A DNA stretch of 64,000 nucleotides from Crocodylus rhombifer (GCA_038503035.1 JAVSML010024436.1:372001-436000); one strand, 5' to 3'. Shown: positions 22,943 to 35,639, counted from the first letter of the stretch. The notes: generated from the sequence alone by a model not told the origin. Program-made: numbers and translations.

Positions 22943-24424
22943 GTCTAAAAGATCCAGACATAGGCTAGGCACTGTGTTTAGTGCTATACAAACACAGAAA
23001 AAAACAGCAGTCCCTGGGTGCAAGTGTCTGTGATGTGACCGCCAGTCAGTCAGTTCAAAGTTCATTTGGGCTTCTTGAAATGTTGCTTCAATGTATGTAA
23101 AACCCCTAATACAACAGCAACCCTAAGTTCATCTCACCTAGCCCCAAATCATCTGGCAAGCAACAGCCATAATAATAGCACTGAGCTTCCCATAAATGTG
23201 TATGGAAGTTTTTAATAAGTAATATAGTATATAAAATATATACCTCCATGTAATTAAGAGTGTTCTGAGTGATGACTCAGACATTCCAGTAAGCTTTTCT
23301 CTTGTTGTCAGTGTGTGAAATGTAATTTTAGTCATTTTTTCCGATGACTTTGGACTTTAAAAACAGTAATTAGCAAAGTCAGCTTGTTATCAGCTCTTGT
23401 CAGTAGCTTAGCCTCATGCCAGGCCTTCATTCTGTTTCGGTCACAGACAGAAACTTGGCATCTGGTTCTCAGGGTCTGCTTTCATCTGTATGACTGTGGC
23501 AAGTCAAGTGAAAAAGAAAGTAGGACCTGATCGCTGCAAACTCTTAGACTCAGTTTGTTTCAAGCACACAAGCAGGTTCACTGAAGTGCAGAATCAGGCC
23601 ATAAAACTGCAAGATAGACATCAGGCAGAAGGTGACATAACCTTTCAGAAGCATAGTTTGTTTTTTTTACTTCTGCCTGGGTCCAGTCACTGTATGCTGA
23701 GTAAAAGAACCACTTTTACTAAGGCTGATGCTTCTAGCTTTCTAGCACATCTTTCTCTCCTCTGATTTCAAAGTGCTTCACAAATTGCATGCAACTATAC
23801 ATCACTGAATCTGCAGTCAGCTAAAGAGCAAATTAAAGTTAAGTGTTTATTATTGTTGATCAAATTTTTATGGACCTGATGCAGGTGTTGCAAACTATAT
23901 GTTTACTAAGGGTTTGATCTTAGTCCCACTAAGGCAATGGGTATACTCCATTGTCTTTATTGGAGGACCTAGTTCTAAAAAGCTTTGAGATCCTCGGGCA
24001 AAAAGCTCCTTGAGGATGATTTTGTGCCTGCTGAAGTCACTGGAAAGACTTACTGACCTCTGTGAGCTCTGGATCAGGTTGCTGTACTAGGGTGAGGTCT
24101 AATGAAAAAACACAGAGTTAAATCTATTGACGATGGAATCATACTAAATGAGAAACAAAGAGAAATAAATAAAAATATGGTGACTTGCTTAAAGTCACCA
24201 TATTTTTTTTTAAATTAGAGTGGAGAGAATAATTTCAGTTGAATAATTTATTCTGTGACCTTCTCAAGTAGATCGTGTTTTTCCACTTTTTGTTATAGTG
24301 AAACTCGCCCATGCTCAGGGAATGAACAAAAGGTAATTGTACTACTCCATTACATGACCCATAGGCTTCAATGATATGAGTCACATATATATTATATACA
24401 CACGCACTTTTATTTATGTGCATG
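22943..24424. other. No recognisable gene
   Basis: AT-rich unique-looking sequence with one T run in a foldback GGTGACTT...AAGTCACC at about 24178-24200. Nothing else supportable. Confidence 0.55.
24178..24200. repeat. Short palindrome ATGGTGACTTGCTTAAAGTCACCAT
   Basis: TATGGTGACTT and AAGTCACCATA pair perfectly around a short spacer at about 24176-24202. It is rho-terminator-like in shape but has no such meaning in this genome. Confidence 0.55.
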
Positions 24425-25412
24425 TGTAACACGTCAGGGTCCCAGGGGTGGCTGTGACACCCCCTGGTGGCTCTGCAGCTGTGCCCTGTGGCACCCCTAG
24501 GATGCCCCCTCTGTCTTTCCTGCCATGCCTTGATGGAAATAAAAATAGGGAGGCTGCCACAGACCTTTGCTAGGCCTCAGTCTCACTGGTCCCAGGTCCC
24601 TAGTTGGGCCTCTGTAATCAACTGTGCCCAGCCAGGCACCCAGAGCCTTATGGGCCAATTGTGTGACTCCAAAACCTCCCCTTTACCATGTCTTGCAGGT
24701 GTTCCGGGTACACTGTCCCTCTGTTGGGGCTTCAGCCTCCTTGGCCTCTGCCTCTTTAATCTAGCTAGGCCTGCTGGCCTAGGCCCACAGGGTTGGACCT
24801 GACTTTGAGGCACTAGCTTCACTCGCCCCTTCCAGTCACTGGGCCCCCTACCTGCCATCTCCCTTGCCCCTCTGTGGTTGCACTTTCACTGGCACCAGGC
24901 TCTCCAGCCCCTCTGAGGCTACGCCCTCACTAGACATTAATGAGGCCTCCTCCCCCCTTATGGTCTCATCCCAATCCACCAGGAAAAAACATAATCTAAG
25001 TCCCTGGACTATAACATAAACAATAGAAGCAGCCCTCTGCCCCTTTAAGAGGGCAAACCTTCCATTCCTGAGCTAGCATACCTCCCAGCCTGGGTCCTTG
25101 GGAGCTCGTCCAGCCTAAGTCTTCCTGCAGGCAGCAAACCAGCCTGACCAGTGGCCCTGCTTGTTTCTCCTGGGCAGCAGCCCCTAACTCTGCAGCAGGC
25201 AGGGGTAACCTGGCTTGCCAGCTCAAGGCCCCGGATTTATATGCACCCAGGGGCCTGCCTCCATCCAGTCAGGTGACTGTCCGGGCTGGCTGCTAATTAT
25301 TTCATTACCCCAGTTGCCCCAGCAACTGGCAGCTGCTTCCCACTGCCTAGCCTACAGAGCTCCCTTGCTGGGCTGCTTCTCTTCTTTAGGTGAAGCCAGG
25401 CTCTCTGTTACA
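24425..25412 (-). mobile_element. Probable solo LTR or LTR-like element (about 1 kb)
   Basis: Read on the minus strand it starts TGTAACAGAGAGCC and ends CCCTGACGTGTTACA, so the termini are TG...CA with inverted TGTAAC/GTTACA. It is GC-rich, unlike its AT-rich surroundings. A TATA-like GCATATAAATCC lies about 170 bp after the minus-strand start. I found no clear target duplication and no coding remnants. Same layout as the element at 4271-5669: short U3, long remainder. Confidence 0.5.
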
Positions 25413-26683
25413 GTGTGCACATATATTTTACAATTTGAGAGAGGAATATTTTACTCTTTGAAGACCTAGCTGATCTTGGCAGCCTGGGAAGGATGAGCCT
25501 TATCAAGTTCAAAGATTCACAGACTTCTTCAGCTATTTTGAGTTTAGACAGATCACAGAATGAATCTGAGTTCACAAACCTTTCTTTTGTGCGGGAAACC
25601 GGTTTATCTCCCAAGGGAGACTATATTTATAAAAATGTTTTTCTAGCTAAATGGAAGCCTGTGCTGTTTCGTCCCATCACAGGAAGACATGCTTATAGGA
25701 CAGCCTTTGAGTACATACCTAGCTGTAAGCTTGTGGTTAAGTCAGTGGGATCTAAGCATGCACTTAAAATTATGTCTACAAAGTGTTTTCCTGAACTGGG
25801 CCTGTTTGAGGAACAGAAGGTCCCATTCTTTCTCCCTCCCTCAGATCTAAGCTAGCATAACTTGGTACCCATCACGGATGGTATAGGCTGTGTTTTCTTT
25901 GTCACTAGAATTTCTCTTTCCCTATCCTGTGACTTTTGTTTCATATCCTTGCCACATTTTCCTCACTCAGCGCATTCTTTGTTCCATTTCTTTTCTTTTT
26001 CTTCCTCTACTGAGCTTTTTAACTCTATTTTTCTGTGGTGGAACATGAATTGAAGAGAGTAAGGATGAGCCAACTTAACAGAGTTTGAGTGGGTTTAGAT
26101 ATAGGCAAAATATATTTGCCCATATTTCTACTGACAAGGATTATCCCCAGTCTGCAGAGAAATTGAGACACTGGGGTAAAGACACTAACCCAGTTAAGCC
26201 TTTAAGCACCAGGGCTTTAATGGAATGAGGTTTAAGTGACAAGCCAAGTGTTAGGGGAGGAACTCAGGTCAGAGGTATGACTAACCTGAAACTTTTTGCC
26301 TTCAGTCTGGTGGTCAGGCCAAGCCACAGTCACGCCTCAATCTCTTTTAGACAAATCGATGTGAGTTTTTTTTTTTTGTCAGGTTTCATTCAAACTGACT
26401 GTAATGTTTCACTGTAGTGGAAACTTTCCCAGTACAATAGAGAAACTGTTGAATGGTCATTCACAGTAGGCTTCTGTAGAGGACTGGATACTGCTTTAAG
26501 TTGCCCAGTATTTTTTACAATAGCAATAGCCTCTATGGTGTTGCACAGTTAAATAACAGAGAGTTTCAGCTGAGCGAAGTAAAGAAGACAAAGCGATACC
26601 AGAGGCAGAGTCCAGTGGAATAAGCTGCAGAGGGAAAAGCTACAGACAGAGGCTTGAGTCCCCCTGCTTCCATTTCAGTAGCA
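25413..26683. other. No recognisable gene
   Basis: Contains a MIR-like minus-strand remnant near 26135-26280 (CAGAGAAATTGAGACAC). The 120-codon open frame starting at 25493 has no recognised homology or splice context. Confidence 0.5.
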
Positions 26684-26797
26684 GGGCACAAACTCTACCA
26701 GGTACGCCCTCTGGGACACAGGGATCAGAGTAGTACATGGGATGTGGGTAGAGCCTAACTTGTGGCACACCTGCCAAAAAGGTTGCCCACTACTGCT
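26684..26797. mobile_element. hAT-related fragment, family shared with 11433-11550
   Basis: GGGCACAAACTCTACCA...ACAGGGATCA...CTGCCAAAAAGGTTGCCCAC parallels the copy at 11433. The right end, read in reverse (ATAGCAGTAGTGGGCAACCT), matches the left end of the element at 45808. Confidence 0.65.
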
Positions 26798-28805
26798 ATA
26801 CACAGTGTTAGCTCAGGCTGTGTCCTACCTCCCATCCCATTTAGTCTATTCTTATTTTTGGGTTTGTATCTATAGTCTAAATCCTGCTTTAATTCTGTCA
26901 TGAAACCCTCCCATCTCTGGCTCAATGCATAAATACTGCACTGGCTGAAGTATTCATGGACTGAAGAGACCAATTAAAAATGAAAATGTGCCCAGTTACA
27001 TAGAAGGCCATGTGAAACCAGAGGAGCTATGTTGAAGCTGGGCTACGAGAGGGAGGGACGGGGTTAGGTCCTATACACACTGTGGTTTGTAACCACATTG
27101 AAAGAAGTTTCCACAGACAACCACAGCGAAAAAAACTTGCAACACACTTTTGCATCACCAATGAACAGCATCACCAAACACACAAAGCCTGACTGGGCTT
27201 CAACACGAGACGTTGGTAACACTACCAGTCCATTTTATAAATATGTTGGAGGCCTTCACCATGCTGGGTATAAAATGGACCTTGTTTTAGTTAATGCCCC
27301 TTGACATTTTTGAAGTGTCTAGCCTTTTAAAACTGTGTAGCATGTTCATAGTAGTCTGGGTAACCGTTATACAACTATGCTGGGAACAGCCGCATTAAAA
27401 AACTCTGGTCCAATATAGTTCATGAAGAAATGTGCTCAACAACAATTTATGGACCTGGGAGTAGCTAGCATCAATTCAAGTTTCAGCCTGCAGATAGCTA
27501 TAGCAAGCAAGGTTGGAAATAGAAGTGTGATCTAACTGCCCTTTTGTTTTTTGTTGTTTTTTCTTTCCTGCATGAATATCTAAAGCCATGATCCCATCAC
27601 AGCACTGGTCATCCTGCAACCCAATTGCAACATGGTTCCAACCTGAATTGCAGAATGGACTGAAAAGCAAACTTCAGAACTAGCTGTAACTTCTGGTATC
27701 ACTCAGAGCCACCAGGTTCCTTCTTCCCAATTTGTCTGGACCTCCACGATGCTGAGGGGCCCAGAACTATAGACCTACAGGGTGTTAGCTGATGCAACTC
27801 CACTGAAGTCAGGTGAGCTGAACTGACTTACCCCGGCTGAAGATTGGGCTTCTCTTCTTTTGAGCATGCAGGCAGGGAGGCAGACTGCAGCTCACATGAC
27901 AGTGGTACCATTTACTTAAGAGTCCCACCAGGCACAAGAAGCTCCTTTTCCTGAATGCTTGGAGTTGGAGAAGCCCCTGGATCTTAACAGTGCTTGGGGA
28001 GAGGGAAGGGGTGTGGAATCATACATAGACACGAACCTATTCATCAGGAAATACCATGCTTTGTAAACAAGTCAAATGCAGTATGAAGGAGGAAGTATTG
28101 AAAATAAAACCAAGGCTGCTGTGACATTTTCATGCTTGGCTTATGACATCCTCTCCCTCTCGTACATTTTACTTCCTTGGTTATTTTTATCAGATGAAGC
28201 TGATGGTTGCTGCTACGGTAACAGTGTGTGTGGTTACAGCTTGAGCAGAATGCATATGCTCAGTGTATGCTTCCTTTGTGGCTTTCCCCTCCCCATGTTC
28301 CTTATACTGCTCCCCACCCCGTGTATCTCAAAATGGTTTGTGCAACTTGTTTATGACTTTTTTCTGCACTCCCTACTTTGAACCAGCAAAAAAGTTCCTT
28401 TCTCTGTGCTGCCATTTTGTGCTCAGATGCCACCAGCTATACAAGAGACACACACATTGTTCTCCCACTCTCTCTGTCTCTCAGGGATCTTATGTTTGCT
28501 CCATTGTGTTGTTTCTGCAGCTTGAAACAAAGGTCATTCTGACCCAATGAACACGGTTGCACTAAGTACATGGAAAACCAATGCCACAACTAATACCAGC
28601 CAAGCGAGGGTGGAGAAGAAAACTTTCCATTGATGGGATAAAGCCTATTTCAGATCCGGAAAAAAAACAATCCATTCCTTTCCCTTGAAGAGATTCTACT
28701 TCCTTGTCCATTTGTTTATTGACAGTGAGAGGTGCTGGATTGGAGAATAAAGTCTGGTGCATGCTCTCATCCACTGGAAACCGTGGTGAAATTATCCATT
28801 TATTT
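26798..28805. other. No recognisable gene
   Basis: Unique-looking sequence. Open frames near 28076-28550 are pyrimidine-rich and unsupported. Confidence 0.55.
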
Positions 28806-29549
28806 CAGGGCTGTCGGGTTGGTGTCATATAGCCCACATGCAGGCTGCAAGGTGTTAATAATATGTAGCTCCTGGGCTCCTACCCAGCTATAGCTCCCCA
28901 TATGGCTCTAGCTGCTGCCACAGCTAGGAGGTCTAAGCTTGCCCTTCTTCCCTCAGTGTTTGCTTCTTGCGCCCACCTGAGGAGGCAAGGTAGCACAGTC
29001 TGTGATGCTGAGGTGGAGGCCACCCATATGCACAGTGCAGAGAGTACCGCCTGCATGCAGAGTGCAACAGCTGTCCATGCACATGGTGCAGTGGTGTGCA
29101 TGTGTATGTTGTGGGGGTGATGACTGTGCAGTGAACCAGGGGTAGGGTGGGTGGCCTGGAGGCTTGTGGCTTGTACTAGTGCAGAGGTTCTCAAACTGTG
29201 ATCTGTGGTCCACCGCTGGTCCGCAAGCTCCTTTCAGATGGTCCACAGAAAGGTGACCTAAGGCTGAAGCTGACAAACATTACACCCAACTTCCCAGAAC
29301 TTTGCTCAGAAAAAACTGGCACATCCATCACATAAGAAAGGTAAGACTACTGATAATAAAATACAAATTGTGTGCTTTGATTTGTAGAACAAAAAGCAGT
29401 TTATTAAGTGGTCCACCAAGCCACTCAGCAATTTTCAAGTGGTCCGCAGAAAAAAAAGTTTGAGAACCACTGCACTACTGCATGTGGCCTCTGCTGGTGT
29501 GGTTCATGCAGCATGAGGTCCCCAACTGCTTAAAAGTTGGACAGCCCTG
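28806..29549. mobile_element. hAT element carrying a second hAT insertion
   Basis: The perfect 8-bp target duplication ATTTATTT lies at 28798-28805 and 29550-29557. The ends are CAGGGCTGTCGGGTT and, reverse-complemented, CAGGGCTGTCCAACTT. Removing the inner element (29182-29472) and its duplication leaves a host of about 445 bp, non-coding. Confidence 0.88.
29182..29472. mobile_element. hAT element (291 bp) nested in another hAT
   Basis: Ends CAGAGGTTCTCAAACT and, reverse-complemented, CAGTGGTTCTCAAACT. Flanks TACTAGTG and CACTACTG agree at 6 of 8. Internal GTGGTCC words near both ends are typical of the family. Confidence 0.82.
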
Positions 29550-29557
29550 ATTTATTT

Positions 29558-31249
29558 CATGGCAGCTGTGCAGTAGTATGGTCTCTCAGTGACTGATGTG
29601 ATCTTGAATGCAACTGTTGACTTAGATGCAAAGGCTTTTTAACCCTGAGCCCTCTGGTCACCCTTTCCCCTAAATCTTTTGTGAAGAAACAGCCTCATTA
29701 TGGTAATATTTTCATGTTAAACATGTATAAAGCTCATCTCAGCTTTCCTGGGCACAGCTGTTCCGTACATTTCACCCTGCCCCACCCCACCAGCAGTGTA
29801 CTCTAGGGCAGTGGTTATAAAGTCAAGAGCTCAACACACAGTCTTAAGTGATGCCTCTATTTCAGTCCATTCATTTACTGCACCAAGGATGAAGTTGGCC
29901 CATTATGATTTCAGGGCCTCTCCATTTTTCTCTCAAACAAGCCCTTGTTCCACATGTAAGTTGGTCAAACTGGTTCTGGGCCTTTGGGCCACAACAAAAT
30001 TGTATTTTTTCCACTGGCTTGGTTGGCACCATGGTTGTCCACATACATTATGAAGAGCAATTGCAGCTGAAACAAGGACCAATTCCCCTTTACTTTTATG
30101 GTCCCATGCCCTCCCATCCCTACAAATTTCCAGTTTAATAGAACACAAAAGTTAAAGAGAATAAACAAATTGTAGACTTTGCAGCCTCTAGTTACCAGCA
30201 GGTTACATCACAGAAATGATATGCTCCTGTCAAGGAGAGGTTGAATCTGTTTAGACAAAATAAGACCCTTTCCCCACATTTTGGGCGCAGCTAAGGGAGG
30301 ACTGAAAATTATGAGGCGGGCAATGTAGATGGCATTTCTGATTTAACTCTTCTTTGTGTCCTCTATGCTCCCTGAATAAAAGATCAACAACTGTTGAATG
30401 TCTCGTTGTATTGCCAACCTAACTGCTTAAAATGGAAAACTCTGGCCTCCATTTGCTAAATTCTTCTGAAGTTTCTCATTCTAGCTGTTTTGCTTTTAAT
30501 GGGTATGAATTCAAAATCCTTCCTCTACCCACTAAAAAGAATACTCAAAAAATTTTCCATTTTGTTAGAACAAATTTGTACTTACACATAGACCCTTCCC
30601 AGCTGGGATCCCAAACTACTTTCCAATGTGGGCATTATCCATAGTTTCTGATCAGAAAATTGAGACAGAGAAAAGTTAGAGCACCCAGTATGAGTGTTCA
30701 GGGAAGAATAACAAGCATCAAGGCTCAATTGACCCTACAAAGGTGGCGGCAGCAGCAGCAGAGGTAAGGGAGACAATGAAAGGTCAGCACAGATTTTCGG
30801 AGTAGAGAGTCAAATCTCCAGCAGTACCATTGTTATAGTACTTTCCAGTAGCTTCACTTGCCCAACACCGCACAGAAGGGTTGTGGGAGAGCTGAGCACA
30901 GAAACCAGATGCCATGTTCATTGGTCTATCACTGGCACCAAGGCCAAACTGCTTCCCAATGCTATTTTGGGGCCTCAGCTCTATGATGGGTTTAATCATA
31001 TAACAATCATGATGCACAAGAGTGTTGGTCACTTCCATAGAACCTGCCATCTGAAACTCTCAATAGGTTTTTAAAATTACTTTTGAATTGACTTGATAAA
31101 CACCCCTATGATCTAGCTATTTGGACAGTGATACCTAAGCCAGGACTAGGATTCACATCTCCTGACTTTTATTCTGGCTTTGATCAGGAGACTCCTTTAA
31201 ATGTCACAGTGATGACAACCTCTGAGAAACTTAAGACACGTAGTGGCAT
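29558..31249. other. No supportable gene
   Basis: Unique-looking DNA. An 88-codon minus-strand frame (30784-31050) has protein-like composition, but I cannot assign it to a family (see findings). Confidence 0.5.
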
Positions 31250-31977
31250 CATATACACTGGTACAGGGTGGGGACTGACTCGCTAAGCAGCAGTTCTGCA
31301 AAAAAGACCTGGGGGTTACAGTGAACAATGAGCGGAATATGAGCCAACAGTGTGCCCTTGTTGCAAAGAAGGCTAACAGCATACCGGGCTGCATTGGTAG
31401 AAATGTTGCCAGCAGAATAAAGAAGGTGATTCTTCCCCTCTATTCAGCACTGGTGAGGCCACATCTGGAGTACTGTTTCCAGTTTTGGTACCCCTACCCA
31501 ACTATAGAAAAGATGTAGACAAATTAGGAAGAGCCCAGCAGAGTGCAACTAAAATGAGGACCGGGAGATATGACTTAAGAGATGAGTCTATGGGAACTGA
31601 GCTTATTTAATCTGGATAAGAGAAGACTGAGAGGGGATTTAATAGCAGCCTTCAACTCCCTGAAGTGGGGTTCCAAAGAGGATGGAGCTGGACTGTTCTC
31701 AGTGGTGGCAGGTGACAGAACAAGGAACTGGTCTCAAGTTGTAGCAAAGGGAGTGTAGGTTAGATATGAGGAAAAACGTTCTCACTGGGAGTATAGTGAA
31801 GCACTGGAACAGGTTACCTAATAAGATTGTGGAATCTCTATCCTTAGCTGTTTTTAAGCCCTGGGTAGACAAAACCTTGGTTGGGAAAATCTAATGTGAG
31901 ATCGTCTTGGTTTGAGCAAGGGGTTGGACTAGATAACTTTCTAAGGTCCCTTCCAACCCTCATTTTCTGATTCTTTG
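31250..31977 (+). mobile_element. CR1 LINE 3' fragment (ORF2 end and 3'UTR)
   Basis: It encodes decayed CR1 ORF2 C-terminal wording ([16 protein letters not shown] and [14 protein letters not shown] in a broken frame), followed by the standard 3'UTR (GGTTGGACTAGATAAC, CCTTCCAACCCTC) and tail TCTGATTCTTTGG. Frameshifted, non-functional. Confidence 0.85.
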
Positions 31978-32295
31978 GGCACTTTTACACATGCTCCAAT
32001 GCATTCTGATTAGGTGCCCTATGACTGTATGATCACCATAGACTGTGCTTTGTGAAAGCAGTAGAAGGCTTATAAAAGCAGAGGCTGCTTATAAAACATG
32101 GACCTGATTCTAAACTGATGGGAAAACTTGGAGGGACACTACATATTGCTTGATTTTTGAGATCAATGGGATTTGTTTTCAACAAAAAAAACACGTCAGG
32201 AAACCACACAAAGCAGCAATGGGTATTTGGGATCAAGTTTGCATGATATTAAATTTTACTATGACTCAATTAAGAGAGCTGGCCTCCCTTTTCAT

Positions 32296-34860
32296 AGATG
32301 TAGAGTCAGAAGGGAGCACAAAGAATCATCGTGTTGGACCTGCTGCCCCTGGCAGGAAAGAGGACCAAGGTCAGATGACCCCAGCCAGGTGACTATCAAG
32401 TCTCCTCTTGAAGACCTCCAAGTTAGGTGATAGTACCACCTCTCTTGGGCGCCCGTTCCAGATTCTGGTCACCCTTGCTGTGAAAAACTTCTTCCTAATG
32501 TCTAATTTGAATCTACTCTCCACTAGTTTGCACCCATTATTCCTAGTTACACCTAGGGGAAGTCTGGTAAATAGCGGGTCTCCAATTCCCTGTTGACCTC
32601 CCTTGATAAACTTATAGGTGGCTAAAAGGTCCCCCCTCAGGCATCTCTTGTGAAGGCTGAAGAGGTCCAGATCCCTCAACCTCCCCTCGTAGGGTCTTTC
32701 ACGGAGGCCACTAATCATGCGAGTGGCCCTCCTCTGAACCCTCTCCGGATTCTCCATGTCCCTCTTGAAGTGCGGCACCCAAAACTGGACACAGTACTCC
32801 AACTGTGGCCTGACCAATGCCGCATAGACTGAGAGCATCACCTCCCTCGATCTGTTGGTCATGCATCTGCGAATGCATGACAAGGTGCGATTGGCCTTGT
32901 TGATGGCTTCATTACACTCCTGGCTCATGTTCGTCTTGGAGTCATCTATGACTCCAAGATCCCTCTCAGCTGCTGAGGTCATCCCCCAACGTATAGGTGT
33001 GCTGGGGATTCCTCCTCCCTAGGTGGAGTACCTTGCATTTATCTTTGTTGAACTGCATCCTATTTCGTTCTGCCCATTGATCCAACCTGTCCAGATTGGC
33101 CTGTATCTGCTCCCTGCCCTCCAGTGTGTTAACTTTGCCCCATACCTTGGTATCATCTGAGACCTTGGAGGGGGTGCTCCAGTCCAAGGACCAAACCCTG
33201 CAGGACCCCACTGCCCACCTCCTTCCAGTCCGAGAACGACCCGTCCACCACCACTCTCTGGGTACAGTCCCTAAGCCTGTTTGCCACCCACCTGACTGTG
33301 TAGGCATCCACTCCACAGCCCGTTAGCTTCCCTATGAGAATAGGATGAGAAACTGTGTTGAAGTCCTTAAAATCCAGGTAGATGACATCAGCTTCAGCTC
33401 CTGTGTCAAGGCAGTGTGTGACCTGGTCATAAAAGGCTATAAGGCTTGTCAGGCAGAATCTACCTGTGATGAACCCGTGCTGGTTTCCTTTCAGCATCAT
33501 TTCCTCTGCAGGGCTTTCACAAATGCACTCTTTGATGATTTTTTCCAGTATTTTCCCAAGGATAGAGGTAAGGCTATCTGGCCTAAAGTTACCTAGCTCA
33601 TCCCTTCTTCCCTGCTTAAAAGTAGATACCACATTGGCCCTTTTCCAGTCCTTAGGGATCTGGCCAGAGCACCATGAGTTCTTAAACAGCCATGCCAGTG
33701 GCTCAGCTACGACACTGGCCAAATTCTTCAGCACCCATGGATGGAGGTCATCCGGGCCGGCTGACTTGTACCCATCCAGCCTGTCCAAGTGCTCCTTAAC
33801 TAAGTCAGCACCAACCTTTGGCAGTCTGGTGCCTTTTGGACATCTGTCTGTGTTCAAGGTGGGGGAATTGTCTTGGTCAGTACTTAGGAATACTGAAGCG
33901 AAGAACTCATTGAACAGCTCCAACTTTTTCCTTGTGTCAACCACCAACTGACCTGATTTTTCCTGCAGGGGCCCTATGCTACTCTGCACCTTCCTTTTGC
34001 TCGCTATGTAGCTGTAGAAGGACTTTTTATTGTCCTTAATTGTTGTAGCCAGCCTAAGCTCCAGCCCTGCCTTGGCCTGCCTAACTGATTCCCTGCAATA
34101 GCACCCCAGGGAGGTGTATTCCTCCTTGGTGGCTGCTCCCTACTTCCACTGCCTGTAAATCTCTTTCTTTACCCTCAGTCTTTTCTGGAGCTTCCTGTTC
34201 AGCCAAGGGGGCTTTTTTAATCCCCTTACCCCCTTTCCTGCATAAGAGGATAGACTCATTTTGTGCCCCAAGGATCACTCCCTTGAGAAACTTCAAACCC
34301 TCCTGGACCCCCATGTGCTCAATGCTCTTGAGTTCTGCCATTTCACTAACTAGGCTTCTAAGTTTAGTAAAGTTGGCCCTTCTGAAGTCTAACACTTTGG
34401 CCTCACTGGATATTTTCCCCACCCTTTGCTGGATAGTGAACTCTACCAAGTGATGGTCATTATCTCCCAGGTTACTGTGTACTTGCAGGTTCCCCACAAG
34501 ATCATGCCCTGTTGCTGAGACCAGGTCTAGCAAGGCGCTACCCCTGGTGGGACTGGACACCACCTGGGTTAGGTGGAGGTCCTGCACACAGTGTAGAAAC
34601 CTACACGAGTGGTTTGTTTTGACCGTCTGCTCCTCCCAGCAGTTGTCCAGGTAATTTAGATCCCCCATGACCACCGCCTCCCTCACCTGAATGGCCTCTG
34701 AGAGCTGCCTGGAGAATACCTCATCTAGCTCGTCGTCCTGGTGAGGAGGTCTGTAGTAGACACCCACTACCAAGTCCTTTTCGCCTGGCCCCCCCTGGAT
34801 CCTGACACACAATGCCTTGGTATTCCCCTCTTCTACCCTGCCCTGATGATGGAAGATGTG
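32296..34860 (-). mobile_element. CR1 LINE, 5'-truncated copy (2.6 kb)
   Basis: The longest transposon in the window. It reads leftward from the endonuclease domain through reverse transcriptase to the C-terminal domain. It ends in a short 3'UTR whose minus-strand tail reads CATCTATGAAAAGG rather than the usual TCTATGATTCTATG. 5' truncation is normal for CR1, and no target duplication is seen. It was inserted downstream of LBH on the same strand. Confidence 0.92.
32371..34860 (-). pseudogene. Decayed CR1 ORF2 (endonuclease and reverse transcriptase)
   Basis: Four open pieces in different frames are recognisable. 34860-34081 is the end of the AP-type endonuclease (VVGVYYRPPHQ, VMGDLNY, DNDHHLVEF). 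33989-33153 is the front and palm of the reverse transcriptase (AGPDDLHPWVL, NFRPDSLTSILGK, VIYLDF, GVLQGLVLG). 33316-32966 is the region after the catalytic loop (SDDTKVWGK). 32982-32371 is the CR1-specific C-terminal part (SVYAALVRPQLEYC, RDLDLFSLHKRCLRGDL). Frames shift at least three times, sequence between GLVLG and the SDDT loop is missing, and the loop reads SDD in place of the usual ADD. It cannot encode an active enzyme. Confidence 0.92.
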
Positions 34861-35639
34861 TAATCTCATCATTTTAATGATTTTAAACTCATCATTTTCA
34901 TAACGTTGTTCCTCTTTCTTTTTTTTTTGTCCAGTCAATCGTAAACAGAAAGCAATCACTCATTTAAAACCTGGGCTCTTTTAGAGCTCTTATATTCCAT
35001 TCTGATAAGGATTTACAGTATAGTAATTGCTCTAGTTTACAGAGAGACATTTGGGTTGGTTTGATTGCTTTGGAGAGCTTGAAGCATATGGATTAAAGTG
35101 GATTGCTCCTTGGTATCATTTACCTCTTTCATTTTGTAGTAGCTCATGAGCCTAGATTAAATTGCGCTTTCAGGCTTCCCAAAGAGGAGTAGAGAGTAAA
35201 TGGTCTAAACCAGCACCACAAAGGTGGACTTCTCAGTCAGTCACAAAGGTTTTTAGGCTGTTAGGAACGTCTCTGATTAGGGACAGAAATAGGAAGCTGG
35301 ACCCTGAGGACATTCCCCACTCATAACTATGAAAGAGGCATCGTTCCTTAGCCTGGTGGAAGTCTGGTAGCACTGTGAGAGAGCTTGTACCAGCACTAGT
35401 AGACAATGAAGCCATGGAGAAGCCTTTTACGAGGTGCAGGTGTGATGGAGTAACACTGAATTTACTGACAAAATCATCCCACAGGGCTCAGCACACAGAG
35501 GGACAAATTCAGAGAGAAAGCTCAGCTCAGATTATTGCTGTGTGCCAAAACTGCGGCGAAAAAATGGACCCAGAACAACTCTGAGGGATGAGAGGTGAAA
35601 GGCAGCAGTGTGCAACTAGTTGCCTGCATTACCTTAGAG
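34861..35639. other. No recognisable gene
   Basis: AT-rich unique-looking DNA between a CR1 and a hAT copy. Confidence 0.55.

Noticed and set aside
24178..24200. Hairpin followed by T run resembling a rho-independent terminator
   Set aside because: The genome is vertebrate, so bacterial terminators have no meaning here. It is recorded only as a palindrome.
25493..25855. 120-codon plus-strand frame
   Set aside because: No recognisable domain, no flanking splice sites that extend it, and ordinary length for chance in this much DNA.
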